A DNA stretch of 64,000 nt from Labia minor (taxonomy: Eukaryota; Arthropoda; Insecta; Dermaptera; Spongiphoridae). The notes beneath the pieces are model-generated. The model saw only the letters and a program-made list of their open reading frames with translations. It searched no databases and was not told where the DNA came from. Made by a program: the position numbers and the translations under genes. Of the stretch, positions 37,601-49,600 are shown piece after piece; position 1 is the first letter of the stretch, and every line of letters starts with the position of its first letter. Location: positions 51,783,759 through 51,847,758 of the forward strand of contig OY720346.1 in the NCBI GenBank assembly GCA_963082975.1. The letters are read 5' to 3'.

Positions 37601-37626
37601 CATGCAGCTCTTCAGATAGTTTTTAA
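31677..37626 (+). CDS. Topors: Topors: RING-finger E3 ubiquitin/SUMO ligase, six exons, 672 residues
   Basis: Exons 31677-31895, 33105-33250, 34678-34825, 34890-34996, 35070-35306 and 36465-37626 join in frame to 2019 bases; all donors are GT and acceptors AG. Residues C43, C46, C59, H61, C64, C67, C78 and C81 form a C3HC4 RING split by intron 1. The central part (about 115-290) carries the Topors signatures WEWRPRFRYQTT, DFRRSVYR, FFRMNPAQMHRLVPWLNREL and YDCES. The last exon holds SUMO-interacting motifs IIVLSE (318-323) and VIINLSDDD (from 360), then a Lys/Arg/Ser-rich tail. The family acts in the nucleus as a dual ubiquitin and SUMO ligase. The protein is clearly shorter than the roughly 1000-residue human and fly forms. 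The exon 3 acceptor (TTGTTAAAG) is weak and is the least certain junction. Confidence 0.92.
32131..32200 (+). repeat. Diverged dispersed repeat, also at 33465-33530
   Basis: CAATTCCAGACATTTTGAGA and the following AATACAAGTAGCACGATTAC recur in diverged form in Topors intron 2 at 33465-33530. The class is unknown. Confidence 0.4.
32200..32288 (+). repeat. LINE 3' end, (GATA)n tail
   Basis: It carries the last codons and 3' end of the LINE family seen at 51591-51830: GGCCACAAGAACTTTCGAGT, TCCGTAGAGCCACAGAGATA, then GATA repeats. It is strongly 5'-truncated and lies in Topors intron 1. Confidence 0.75.
32654..32971. repeat. Family D MITE, copy D2, with duplicated left end
   Basis: The right end (GGTTTGGCTTCTGAGTGGCAC) and interior (TGCATTGCAATATTAAGATT) match D1. 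The left end AGCCAAAGAGCGATTAACTC occurs twice, 88 bp apart, each time followed by CAAAGTTCACAGCTTGTGA-like sequence. Both left copies miss the outer GTGCCACTCAG, so the duplication came after truncation. It lies in Topors intron 1. Confidence 0.75.
35373..35659 (+). repeat. tRNA-derived SINE with T-rich 3' end and 12-bp target duplication
   Basis: A tRNA-like head carries a perfect B box GGTTCAAGTCC inside TCCCGGGTTCAAGTCCCGGG. The body is about 210 bp and the 3' end is an eight-T run. The flanking direct repeat is ATATGAATAATT at 35361-35372 and 35660-35671. It lies in Topors intron 5. The T run could be a Pol III terminator used as the element's end. Confidence 0.8.
36144..36260. repeat. 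Degraded hAT MITE end
   Basis: AGTGGTTCCAAAACTTTTTG followed by ACCGCC and GCGCCCCCTGG parallels the left part of the hAT MITE at 4979-5229. No opposite end or target duplication was found. Confidence 0.45.
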
Positions 37627-39887
37627 AATATTTTCTGTCGATATATTTTTTGATATTTATTTAAATAATTTGTACATACTCTTTAGACAAATATATATAT
37701 ATATATATATATTAAAAATAGCAATTTGAACAATATATATATATATTTTAAATATTTTTTTTTTTTTTCTGAATTGGATAGGTCATTTTTATGGTATTTA
37801 AAATATTTTACTTAAGAAAAAATATAAATAAAAACAATATTAATATTTTTAAATAATTAAAAGATATATTAATTATCATTAATACATTTATTTTTTCCTT
37901 ATAAAAAATAATTCCATTCTTAATAAATAATCAAATTTATTTATTACAATTTTGTAGTTATAAAATGAGTATATACATTATTTATATTTTTAACATTATT
38001 TTCTTTTTTCTTTTATTTATCCTTATTTTTCTACTCTTAATCAAATAATCCAATTAATTGAATTTAATTATTTTTTTTATATATAGGGAGATATATTCAA
38101 TAACATATTCTTTTATTTTACAGATGTAATTTTGGATTTGAAAATGAATTTCTAATTGAAAAAATATTTATTCAAAAAAAAATTATATCAAGAATGTTTT
38201 TTTAATTAATAAAACTATCTAATATATTTTAATTAATATATATTATATATATATTAATAAAATTTGTTATATAGCAATTTATGTATATACAATTATTTCA
38301 TTGTCCTTTTGATTTAAAACTCTGAAAAATTCAATCTATTATAATTGTTAATGTAAATTAAATTATTAAAGAATTTAATTATTATTCTATGACTTGAAAT
38401 ATTCATTTTAGATTTGTACATTTATCTAATTTCTATTTTTTTTTTCATTTGAAAGATATATCAACAGAATGATATTATGATTATATGATCTAGAAAATAT
38501 TTTTTATTATATAATCTAGAAATATTTTTTACAAATAATTAAAGCCAACAATTAAAAACTACATTAAACCAATATGCATATTTAAATATAAATAAGTTAT
38601 ATTTATTATGTATATATTTAATTGTTTTTTTAAAAAAGTATCTAAGATTTCAAGAATTTTAAATTTATATATATATATATATATATATAATTAATATTCA
38701 ATTATATGATAGTTTGTTAAGATATGTAAATGAAAATAATATTAAAAAAGTACAAATACGAACGTTTGTTTATTTAATATCTTATTTAAATGATCATCAT
38801 GGATAAAAAGTGAAGCCTTAAATAAAGCAATTAAAAAGAATCAGAAAGCCTTGCATTCTACCTCTTTATATAAATAAATTATAAAGATAAATTGAACTTG
38901 AAAATAATATATTATTTTAAATGAAATAAATGGTGATAATTATTAATAAAGACTGAAGAGGTACCTATTGACATTCCTTCTCTACTTTTATAAAAATATT
39001 TTAATCCCATGATGAGTATTTTCAAATTAATGATTAAATATAAATGAAGATAAAATTTATAGATCTTCGTATGGGGAAAATCTAAAAAATACAAATGAAA
39101 TATTTTGTACTATTATAAATGATTATTTACAATTTAAAATTTATTTATTTTGCTTTTATTGGCGATTTCAATTTATTTTTAAATATCAATTTTAATATGT
39201 TATTTGTACTTAATGAAAATTTCTCTATATCAATCTTTTTGAATGTGTATTTGGTATATTTCTTTGGTAATTGAATTTATATTTCTAGTTCAATTTTAAT
39301 TTCGATTGCCTAGAAATCAATTAAAAATTATGTAAATATGTAAAACAAAATACTAACAATATATTAACTATTAACAGCAGATCCATAAAGAATAGTTTGT
39401 AAATTCACATATTAGAATCTTGGATGAATGGATTTTAACAATGTCATACAAAATATGCCTAGAACTCGGTAAAAATACTTAAAAATTATCAAAGTATTTT
39501 AATATTTTTTAATTTCTAAAATTGAGATTTATAGTTAATAAGTAATATAAAACAATTGTTTTTTTAATATAATTGTTTCTTTATAAAAAAACAAAAATTC
39601 AAACAAACATTTAAAAACTATCCTATTATATATGATAAATGTATTAAATTTATTAAAATTAAATAATTATAAGAACACTAATTCCTAAGCAGATTTTTGA
39701 CAAAAATAATATATAAATCTATACATCTTATGTACTTTCTATAATAATAAATATATATATATCTTTACTTAAATAAAAAATTAAATTTCATTAGTTTAAT
39801 GAAAAAAATTGTATAAATTTGAAAATATGTAATTTTACGCGAAATATTATAATAAATAATATTTTTATATATGTAAATTATAATTAT

Positions 39888-39922
<35 letters not shown>

Positions 39923-40668
39923 TAATAATAATTTATTGAAACCCAATTTTATTTCCTTATATACTTAATAAACAATAAAATAAATATATATTATAAGTTT
40001 GTAATATTTTCAATTGTATTATATATTATATATATACAAGATATATATATATATATATTAATAATTTCATAAATAATTTTTAAGGGTTTTTATTTTATTG
40101 TTTTTACAATATAATTAATTTAAATAATATTATTATAAAATTATAGAATGCCATATTTCATGAATTTATTTATAATTTGTTATCCCTCACCTAACCTCCC
40201 GATTTGTTTTATCCTATATAGTTTGTGGTTTGTATATAATAGTTCATTTTTTCTTTGTTTTGCTACTGACTTCGATTCATTTCTATGGACCTCCCCTTTC
40301 ATAAATAGAAACCTAAATATTTTATTTGAGAATAAATTTAATTTAGAATTTTTGTATGAAAACATATTTTCTCTGGCAAAATTAATAAAATGTAAAAAAA
40401 ATCAATTAACATGGACATTAAATATAATCTTTTAAATAAATATATATTGAAATATAAATCTGAAACAATTTTAAAATAGAATATATCAGATCAATGATTC
40501 ATGATTGGCCGCTAGGTTGCGACACTTGTAAACAACTAAGCAAAGGTAAAAGCATTCCGTGTCCTTTAATTTATGCAATTCCATCTCTTGGCTAACTGTA
40601 CTTGGTTAGCAACTACTCAGACGTCATCGGGCTTTGCGTGAAGTGGAGTTCTTTTTTGTTGTTCCGTG
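37627..40668. other. Intergenic, Topors to Tmhs
   Basis: AT-rich with many (TA)n runs. An AATAAA at 37827-37832 could serve Topors polyadenylation, though such motifs are common by chance here. The stretch 40500-40668, less AT-rich and containing GATTGGCC, should include the 5'UTR and promoter of the next gene. A 95-codon frame at 40148-40435 has no recognisable domain. Confidence 0.4.
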
Positions 40669-43600
40669 ATGGGCTCCAATGTGGAGTATGTGGACTCGTC
40701 ACATATATATGCATCCAATTATGTGCGGAATAGTAAAGCCATTGGTGTGTTATGGGGTATTTTTAGTATTTGTTATGCGATCATCGTAGCCGTCATCCTC
40801 GTAACTCCGGAATGGTTGGGCGGAGATGGATCAGGCCGTGTGGGTCTTTGGGAAGGTATTTATCCCTTTGGAGACTTCAATGCCCTTCTAAACCCATTTC
40901 CATCAAATTAATCCAATTTTTGAAAACCAATAATATTAATTCCAAGCGACATTTGGATCGATAATATAAAATGTCTTTTTCTTTAAAAATATCCATACGA
41001 TTTTAGTTTAATATTACTTATTATTCCGTTAGGCAATCATTTACATTGATAATCAATTCAATAAAAAAAGGTGTGTCTTAAGGAACAATCACATTCATTT
41101 TAAAAAAAGAAATTATTAAATTAATTACATTCACAATATGAATCTGTCATATTTATTTATATAATTTCATCAAGCATTTAAGATCTATTTCAATTATTTA
41201 CAAATATGAACGTAACAATAACAAAAAGACATTTAAATAATTAATTTCTTTTCTAAAGAAAAAAATTCAATATAAATCATATTATATATATATATTTCTA
41301 GATATTCAATTTGTGTTTTTAATACAAATAGACTTATTTATGACTATATATTAAATAATTGAAATATAATATAATTATTCAATAGTCCAACAATTCATAG
41401 ATTAATTGAAATATGATAAGTTTTTCAAACTAACATTTATAACATTATAGTAAGGTATTATAACGTTAAAACCTACTTTCGAAAATAAAGGGCAAACTCT
41501 CTTATTGTAGATATATAGACAGATCTATATTGAAATTAAAAAATAGGAAAATATTTTTCTTTTCTAATTTTACTTAATAATATTTAGATTCAATTCTTAA
41601 ATGACTAAATAAATAATTAAATATAAATTTAAACAATTAAAAGAAAAACAAAATACATTTCTTATAATAAATATAATAAAAATAAGTAATTAAATGTGTG
41701 ATTCATTAATAATTATAAAAATAAAAATAGTATTAAGTATATGAAAATTAAAATTAAAATATTTAAAAATATTTTTTAGGTATTAATTTATTGTTTAATA
41801 AGATAAATAATATATTTTGTGTGTATAACTATAATAATCATTAATTTATCTAAATTTTCACAAAAATAAATGAAATTACCACACATCAATGTCATGTTAT
41901 TATTAATATTATTAGTTTATTACAAATATATTTTTATTGTTTTCAATATTATATTAAATATGAGCATTTAATTTGTTCTATAGGCAAGAATTTTGAATAA
42001 GAAAATAAATATTTCAATATCATCATCAATTTGGCAAAGAATTGTAAAAAAAATTAAATTAATATTCTTTAATTCCAAGTTAATTAATATTTAATAAATA
42101 AAAAATTGGGTTACTGTGGAGAATGAGATCTATTTAAGAGTATGGTTAATTTTTGTAATTATAATTTAACAATTAGTTGATTTTAAAAATGTTAAAATAT
42201 AACAAAAAATTAAAACTAACAAGAAAAAATCAAAACAGCCTTTCGAAAAAAAAACAAATTCTTAAGGGTGTTCTTTCATATTTCACACTATGCTTTAAAT
42301 TTTAAGTCCTTGCTTTTACTTAAATTGAATTTATTCAATAAGTAAAATTTTATTTTAATATAATTTTGAAAATATCAACTATAACAGGACAGATCGATAA
42401 TTATAAATGAGATCAAAAGGTTCCCCTGCACCTTCTCCCAATCCAATATATACTCTAGAAATTTTAAATAAATTAATAAAAAAAAACTTTTTGATATACA
42501 TACTTTTTAATTAAAAATGCCATAAAAAAAAGAAAAGAAAATATTAATTAAACCTTGAATATTATCCTTTACATATGTCCAACAAAAAAGCGAGGGGCGC
42601 ATATAATAATATTAATTACTTTGCCTACTATTTATGTTCATATGCGCCCACGTCTTTTTGTTGTGTAGTTAATTTTTTTAATTAAAATTTATCATAATTA
42701 AATAATTCATTTAAATTCATAATATATAATAATAGGTTTAATATTAAAAAAAACACTAACAAAAAATAATAAATCCTTTAAAATTGTAGTAGAAAAAAAG
42801 CCAATAATAAATAAAAAAAGGAATTATTTAAAAAAAGAAAGAATTTATAAACTAAAAATAATTTTATTTAGTGAATCTGTTAAAACAAACGAAACAAGTC
42901 TTGTGAATTTTATTTTTCATTAAGTTAACTCACTAAATATTTTCGATTTTTTACTGCATTGCTGATTAATTTAAAGGTTTTTTTAATTTATATTTATCTT
43001 AATTTTTTTTTTATTTAGCCATCAAATCTAAAAAAATAAAAACTTTATATTAAAAACAAATTAATTATAAACAGCAAATATATTAAAATTTCTCAATTTT
43101 GATTTATTTTTTATGAAAATAAATAACTGATGAATTATATTTTATTTTCCAAATTATTTTATTTTTATTTTAATTAATTTTTAAAATTATTTGTCATTTT
43201 TTTCAATAATATCAATACATATAATATAAAATTTAAGAAAATATATAAAAATTAACTAAAAAGGATATTTATTTAAAGAAAATAATTGTACCACAAAACT
43301 AAAAGACAATTCAATAACTCTTAAGGTTATAAATTTTATTAAATTTTCATTATAAATGTATGAGGATGCGTTATATTTGATTTGCTTGAACTGCATCTTT
43401 AAAGATTGTTGAAAAGAAAGGAAAAAAAGATAAAAGCGAATGGGATAAATGTAAATTACTATGGATTACTTAATCCATGGTCCTTCCATTGGATATTGTC
43501 TTTATTCATTTCTCACGAATCCTTCTCACACAATCTCTCTCTCTCTCTCTCTTTCCCTTGGTTTAACATACGTCACATTCACTTCAGGTGAAAACCGCTC

Positions 43601-46600
43601 TTTACACATGATTTACTCTAACCAACCAAGAGAATAGAGAATTTTTTTCAATTTAATAGCTCATTTTAAACAATTACTATAAGAATGACCGGAAGTTGAC
43701 TTTTTTATCAAAGTAAAAATATTAGATTTCTCTCTGTATCTATCTAACTATATAATATATATATATTTATTTATTTATTTATTTATAAAATAAATAAATA
43801 TATAAATCATATTTTGAAAAATAATAAGGAAATCTAATTTTATTTAATAATTTGTTTGTTTTTTTTATTTGATCTTATCCTGATTGGTAATGAGGTTGGA
43901 AAAAATCAAAATTTACATACTAGTTAATTGAATTTTATTTGTTATAGAAATTAAAAACAACACCAAGAATGTAGATACCATATCCTCCAATGTGCTGCTT
44001 TTTAAATATATTTCTTTTTCTAAATGCGTTATTTTTTTGTTCTACTGGAATAAATTAGTTAATATCAGAAATCTTAAATCAATTTATATTTAAAAAAAAT
44101 TGTGGTATTAGGAGTTCATTAGAGAAATTGTGAATATTTGATTATGATGTCGGGAGTTGAAATTCAAGTATGTCACCTTAAACTAGGGGTCACCAAAGTG
44201 GTCTAGATAGACCCCCAGGGGTCGATTGGGGAAAACAGTTCTTAATACGCAAATCACACATACCTAACTCCGTATGTAAAATTTTAAATTTCTTTATAAT
44301 TGACTTAATATCATTTTCTTTATAGAAATTAAGATAATAACGTATATATATTTACTCGGGTGAAAAGTGGTCAAATAAATCTGTAGCTACTTTACTTTCT
44401 GATTTATTAAATATTAAGGCGAAGAGATACTTTTATTTTAATTACCTGAAAATTATCTTTATGGAGCCGATGGAGATTTCGAAAAATTATATAGGATTCG
44501 ATGATCAAAAAGGTTTTGCGACCCCTGCCTTAATCCTGATTAGAGTTTATTATTCTCCAATCTTATTTTAAAAATCTAAAAAAAATTATTCAGGAATTTA
44601 TTGAGTTGTAATGACATTTTATTTTTAACCATTTCATCTTGAAGAAGAAAACGACTTGCGCTCGAAACGTCGATATAAATAAAATAATTTTCTAATTATT
44701 TTCCATGGATGCGCCAGCCTCCTTTCCCTAACTATAAATAATATATAACAGTCATTATTTATTATTACTACATATTAGGGAAAATTAGGAATAATTTTAG
44801 GAGTTAAAAAAAAATAATTAAAAAATTAAAAACTAAAAGAACACTTTTATAATCAAAAGCTACGAGGGGTGTTCAAAGTATTCTCGGTATCGGGGTAATT
44901 TAGCAGTGACGAAGGGATTTAAATTATTTCAGTTGGTAACGACACTCCCGAGCAAACAAGTGTATTGAGATTATGGGGGACTACATTGAAAAATAAATTT
45001 TAGTTAGAAGTTTCTGCATTTTCCTTTATACCTATACCGAGAATACTTTGAACACCCCTCGTAGCTATCTATCTCTGTGGCCCTACGGAACTTGAAAGTT
45101 CTTGGCCGCAGCAACCACACCCCTCCAAGTATTCCTATTCTGAGCCACAACCCTCCAGTCCCTATCCTCTTCCATCTCTCTCACATCCTTTCCCACATTA
45201 TCCACCCGCCGTTTCCTTGGTCTTCCAAGTGGACGTTTCCCACTCGGTCTCCCTACCAATATATTTTTTGCCATTCTATCTTCTCCCATTCTAGCCACGT
45301 GTCCTGCTCACCGTAGACTTCTCGATTTTATAATTCTAACTATATCTGGAGATGCATTGAGGTCATGCAATTCCTCGTTGTGCAATCTTCGCCATTCCCC
45401 GGTGATCTCATCTTTCTTTGGCCCATAAATGCTTGGCAAAATATATACCTATAAAAAATCTGGAGTGTCTCCACTCGACTATCTCACAGATTTGAATTGG
45501 ATTAATTAACATATATTATATTTAAATTAAATTTAATTAATTATAAATTAAAATTAATAAATATATATATATTATTATTACGGTCAGTTTAGAGGAAAAA
45601 AAATGAAAACGTGGTTGGTAATGGATGAGCTACATTTCTCAAAAGATAATAGAAAACTACGAATTTTGACTAATGCCCGTATAACAAATTTCATTATTAT
45701 ATCTCAAACCGTTTTTGCGTAATCTTGTCTACATACATACACACACACAGAGACAGACATTTTTCTCAACCTTATTGTTAGTGAAAATTACTTAAGGACC
45801 TTCAAAACGTATAAAAACATTAAAATCTCGACATCGAAAATTTTCATGATCGCAATACTATCTCTGGCGAGAAATTACCATATTCAAAATATTTTAATAA
45901 TTATAAGAGAGAAAGAGAGAGAGGGAGAGAGAGACTTATTATGAACTTAATCATCTATGATAATTAATTTCGATTCATCGATATTAAACAATATTTTATA
46001 TAAGTGATCAGGAAAAAGAATTAATTAGAAAATAAATTCCCTCTTAAATCAAAATTATACGCTTTCGAAATAATAAATTTTCAGGGAATCTTACTTTCTA
46101 TAACAGTAAAAAAGAATTATTTTCAAAGATTTTATTGGCAGTAATAATATTATAAAAAAATTTTATTGGCAAGGATTGATTCCAATGAAAGTTTAGCCTT
46201 GGAAATGAATTTCATATAAAGGAAATTTTCTCAAGTACTTTATTTTAACATTTACAAAGAATAAAATAATTTTATTACTTTTATTAAAAAATTTCTTTTG
46301 TTTATTATTTCAAGGAAAGAATTAGTAAATTTAATAAATTTATTTATTTATGATGCTCCTTTAATTATAAAATTAAGAATAAATCTTAACATCTATCTAC
46401 ATATCTCTGTGGCTCTACGGAACTCGAGAGTTCTTGGCCGCAGCACCCACATTTCTCGAAGTGTTCCTAACCTTGGTTATAACCATCCAATCCCTACCCT
46501 CTCCCATCTCTCTCAGGTCCCTTCCTACATTACCCTACACTGCTCATCGCAGCCTTCTCAATTTTATAACCCTAACTATGTCTGGAGTTGCATAGAGGAC

Positions 46601-49600
46601 ATACTTTTCCTCGTTATGCAGTCTTCGTCATTCCCCATTGACCTTATCTTTCTTTGGACCATAAATGCTGCGAAGAATCCTATTCTCAAATACTCTAAAT
46701 CCACTCTCGTTCCACAGGGTCATTGACCATGTCTCAAACCCATATAATACAAGAGGCAAAATAATTGTTTTATATATTTTAATTTTGATCCCCTTTGATA
46801 ATAATTTTGTCGAGATACGCTCCTTTACATAAATCTTAACATAGTTGTCATAAATAAACCGTAATTAAATTTATTAGAAATAGTATCAAAATAAAAATAT
46901 TAAAATTAATATAAATTCTAAAATTTTACATCTTTTATCTAATTCAAAAATAATTCATAATTTTGAAAAATATTTTTAAATGTAAACAAGATTAAATGAA
47001 TCATATGAATATATGTCATGATTTCTTTCATATTCTTTAAGAAAAGTCAAGGCCATCAAAACAAAGCGTAAAAATAATGACTTGAACGGCCAAATATTTA
47101 TAATACTTTCCTATTTTCATTTGGATAACAAAAAAAGTATAAAATATGCAAAACTCATACAAAATATTATTTTAAATTTGCTAGTTTTTTGTTTCAAGAA
47201 ATACTTTCCTTAATCATAAATTGTTAATATTAAGAGAAGAGTTAACCTGATTCCCACTTTAAAATAAACAATGATTGTTTCCCAAAAAAAAAAAAAAAAA
47301 AAAATTAAAATAGTAAATAATAAAAAAAAGAAAATACAAAACAAAACAAAATGAATATAAATATAAAATAATAATTGGAGAAATCAATCAATACTCATCG
47401 ATGCAAAACAAAATTCTCTTTAATTTTTTAAAATAATATAATAATAATATACTATATTATAGATTTCTTATCTTTGGAAAGATTGTATATTCATTTGTCT
47501 TTATTTTTGCAACTTTTCTTTTACCCGCACTCATCCAAAGAACATTTTGCAATGGTGTGACTAATCTTTTGATATTCTTTGGTCTTAACTGGTCCAATCA
47601 TAAACATTCCGGATATTACTTTAATGTGAATAAAAATGGTGGAATATACAATGTTTTAAAAGTTATATAATAATTATATAGTAATAAAAAATATTTTTAA
47701 CACAGTTTTTTACACTTGAATTATTCAAAGAAGATGTTTTCAATCTGTGTACATGTAAAAATGTAAAAACCATGGGCGCTTTTATCGGGCAATCAACTGG
47801 AAAAGTGTAATGCAATTGCACCCGACAACAGCGCCCCATGACCTTTACCTTTTATCGTCACAGTACAGTTACCTTTGGAAACAAAATAATTTTAGTGCTA
47901 TCTGAACTTTTTGATGGATGTTTCTGTGGTTCCAACTTCAAAAAGTTTAAGAAGTCTAAATTATACTAATATTTATTTTTCATGAATTTAAACAATTGTT
48001 AAATGCCTATAATAAGACAGTTTTAAATACTATTAGGGAAATAAAAAAAACAGTAAAACCAATTAGGAATATAAAAATTTAAGATTATCTACATATTATA
48101 GATTTGGAAATATTAATAATAAATGCCTCATTTACGATTGTTATTAATTATTATTATTATTAATCATTATCCTCAAAAAAAATGTCTTTAGATTTTTACC
48201 GACCGACGATAGTAAGGGAGGTATTGTTGTTGTTTGTTTTAACAATTTGTTTGAGTTCATTGTATGAGCATGTTCTAGTTATAGTGAATATTTCCTTAAT
48301 GAAATTAGAGACCTTGACGCAAGACAATCAGATACATGTTAAGTAGTACCCGCTCTTGGGAAAATGTAAGTATTACCCTCGTTTTTTTGTTTTTTTGTTT
48401 TTTTGACAATGGATGACTAAAGTATTTTTTTAATTTTTAAATTTAAGTGTCTAGTAATAGTCACCTCATTTTTATGGGACCATAAATTATCCATCGATCC
48501 ATGTTAAATAGTGTTATTAAATATTAATAACAATAATAATTAAGGAATTTAATGACAAATATTTTTATTTTAAGTTATGAGAAAAATATTTAATTATTAT
48601 TTGTGTATTAATATATTAATCATAAGATATGTATTATGTGATATTATGATTTGTAAAAATATTAGACAATGTGTTTCTGAAGTGTTATTGCAATTTATTA
48701 CATAATTTATAATAATATGATTTAACATTTAGATTTAGACTCTTTTTTTATGTCATGCATACGAGAGCATTTAATTACACAAATTGATAGCAACTTAATA
48801 TATATATATAAACACTTTCAAAACTTTGCCCATTCTGACAAAAGATAACTACAACAATTCTGGAATAAAAACATAATAACACTCACTGAATTACTTTCAC
48901 TTTTCTATCACAAAAGATGAAATATTAATTTTTCTTATTTGAATATGTTTATGTATTTTAACATTGAATTGTCTGTAAAAAAGATATTTATTAAATAGTT
49001 GGTCATTGGAAAACAATAATTTAATAATTATATAAAAATTAAAAATAATAAATAAATAAATGAATTTTTTTCATGGATAAATTAACCGATTTTCCTGGTC
49101 AAATGAGTTTTTAATATATAATTTTAAATTGCATGCTTTATGAATCAGTACTTTGTGTAATTAATTAAAAGCCTATAATTTTTCGGTACAGATATTTATT
49201 TTTTTTTTTTAGTAAAGAGTTAATTTCTAAATTGAACTAGTACAAAAAAAATCCAAGCAATGGAAATAAGCGGTCAACTAACGTGACCGGTTATTTTTTA
49301 AATACAATTTACAGTAACCATTTATATTTATAGATTTAAAAAGAAAACTCAGTGGGCGGTTATTTAAAATACACAATTTTATTCAAATTAGACATTATAA
49401 CTACTGAAAATAATTGTATATAATAAGGTTTAAATTGATATTATAGAATTTACAACGAGTATAAAAAAAAATCATGGTTTTAAAAAGAAAAAAAAATTGA
49501 ATGTGGTTACAAACAAAAAAGCAAATAAAATACTTTTAAAATTTTAGCGAGTCATTTTATAATTTTTTTTTTATTATGATTCAATTCGATTTTTATTTTA

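Noticed and set aside
40148-40435. 95-codon frame before Tmhs
   Set aside because: Hydrophobic AT-codon composition equals that of random AT-rich DNA; no domain.
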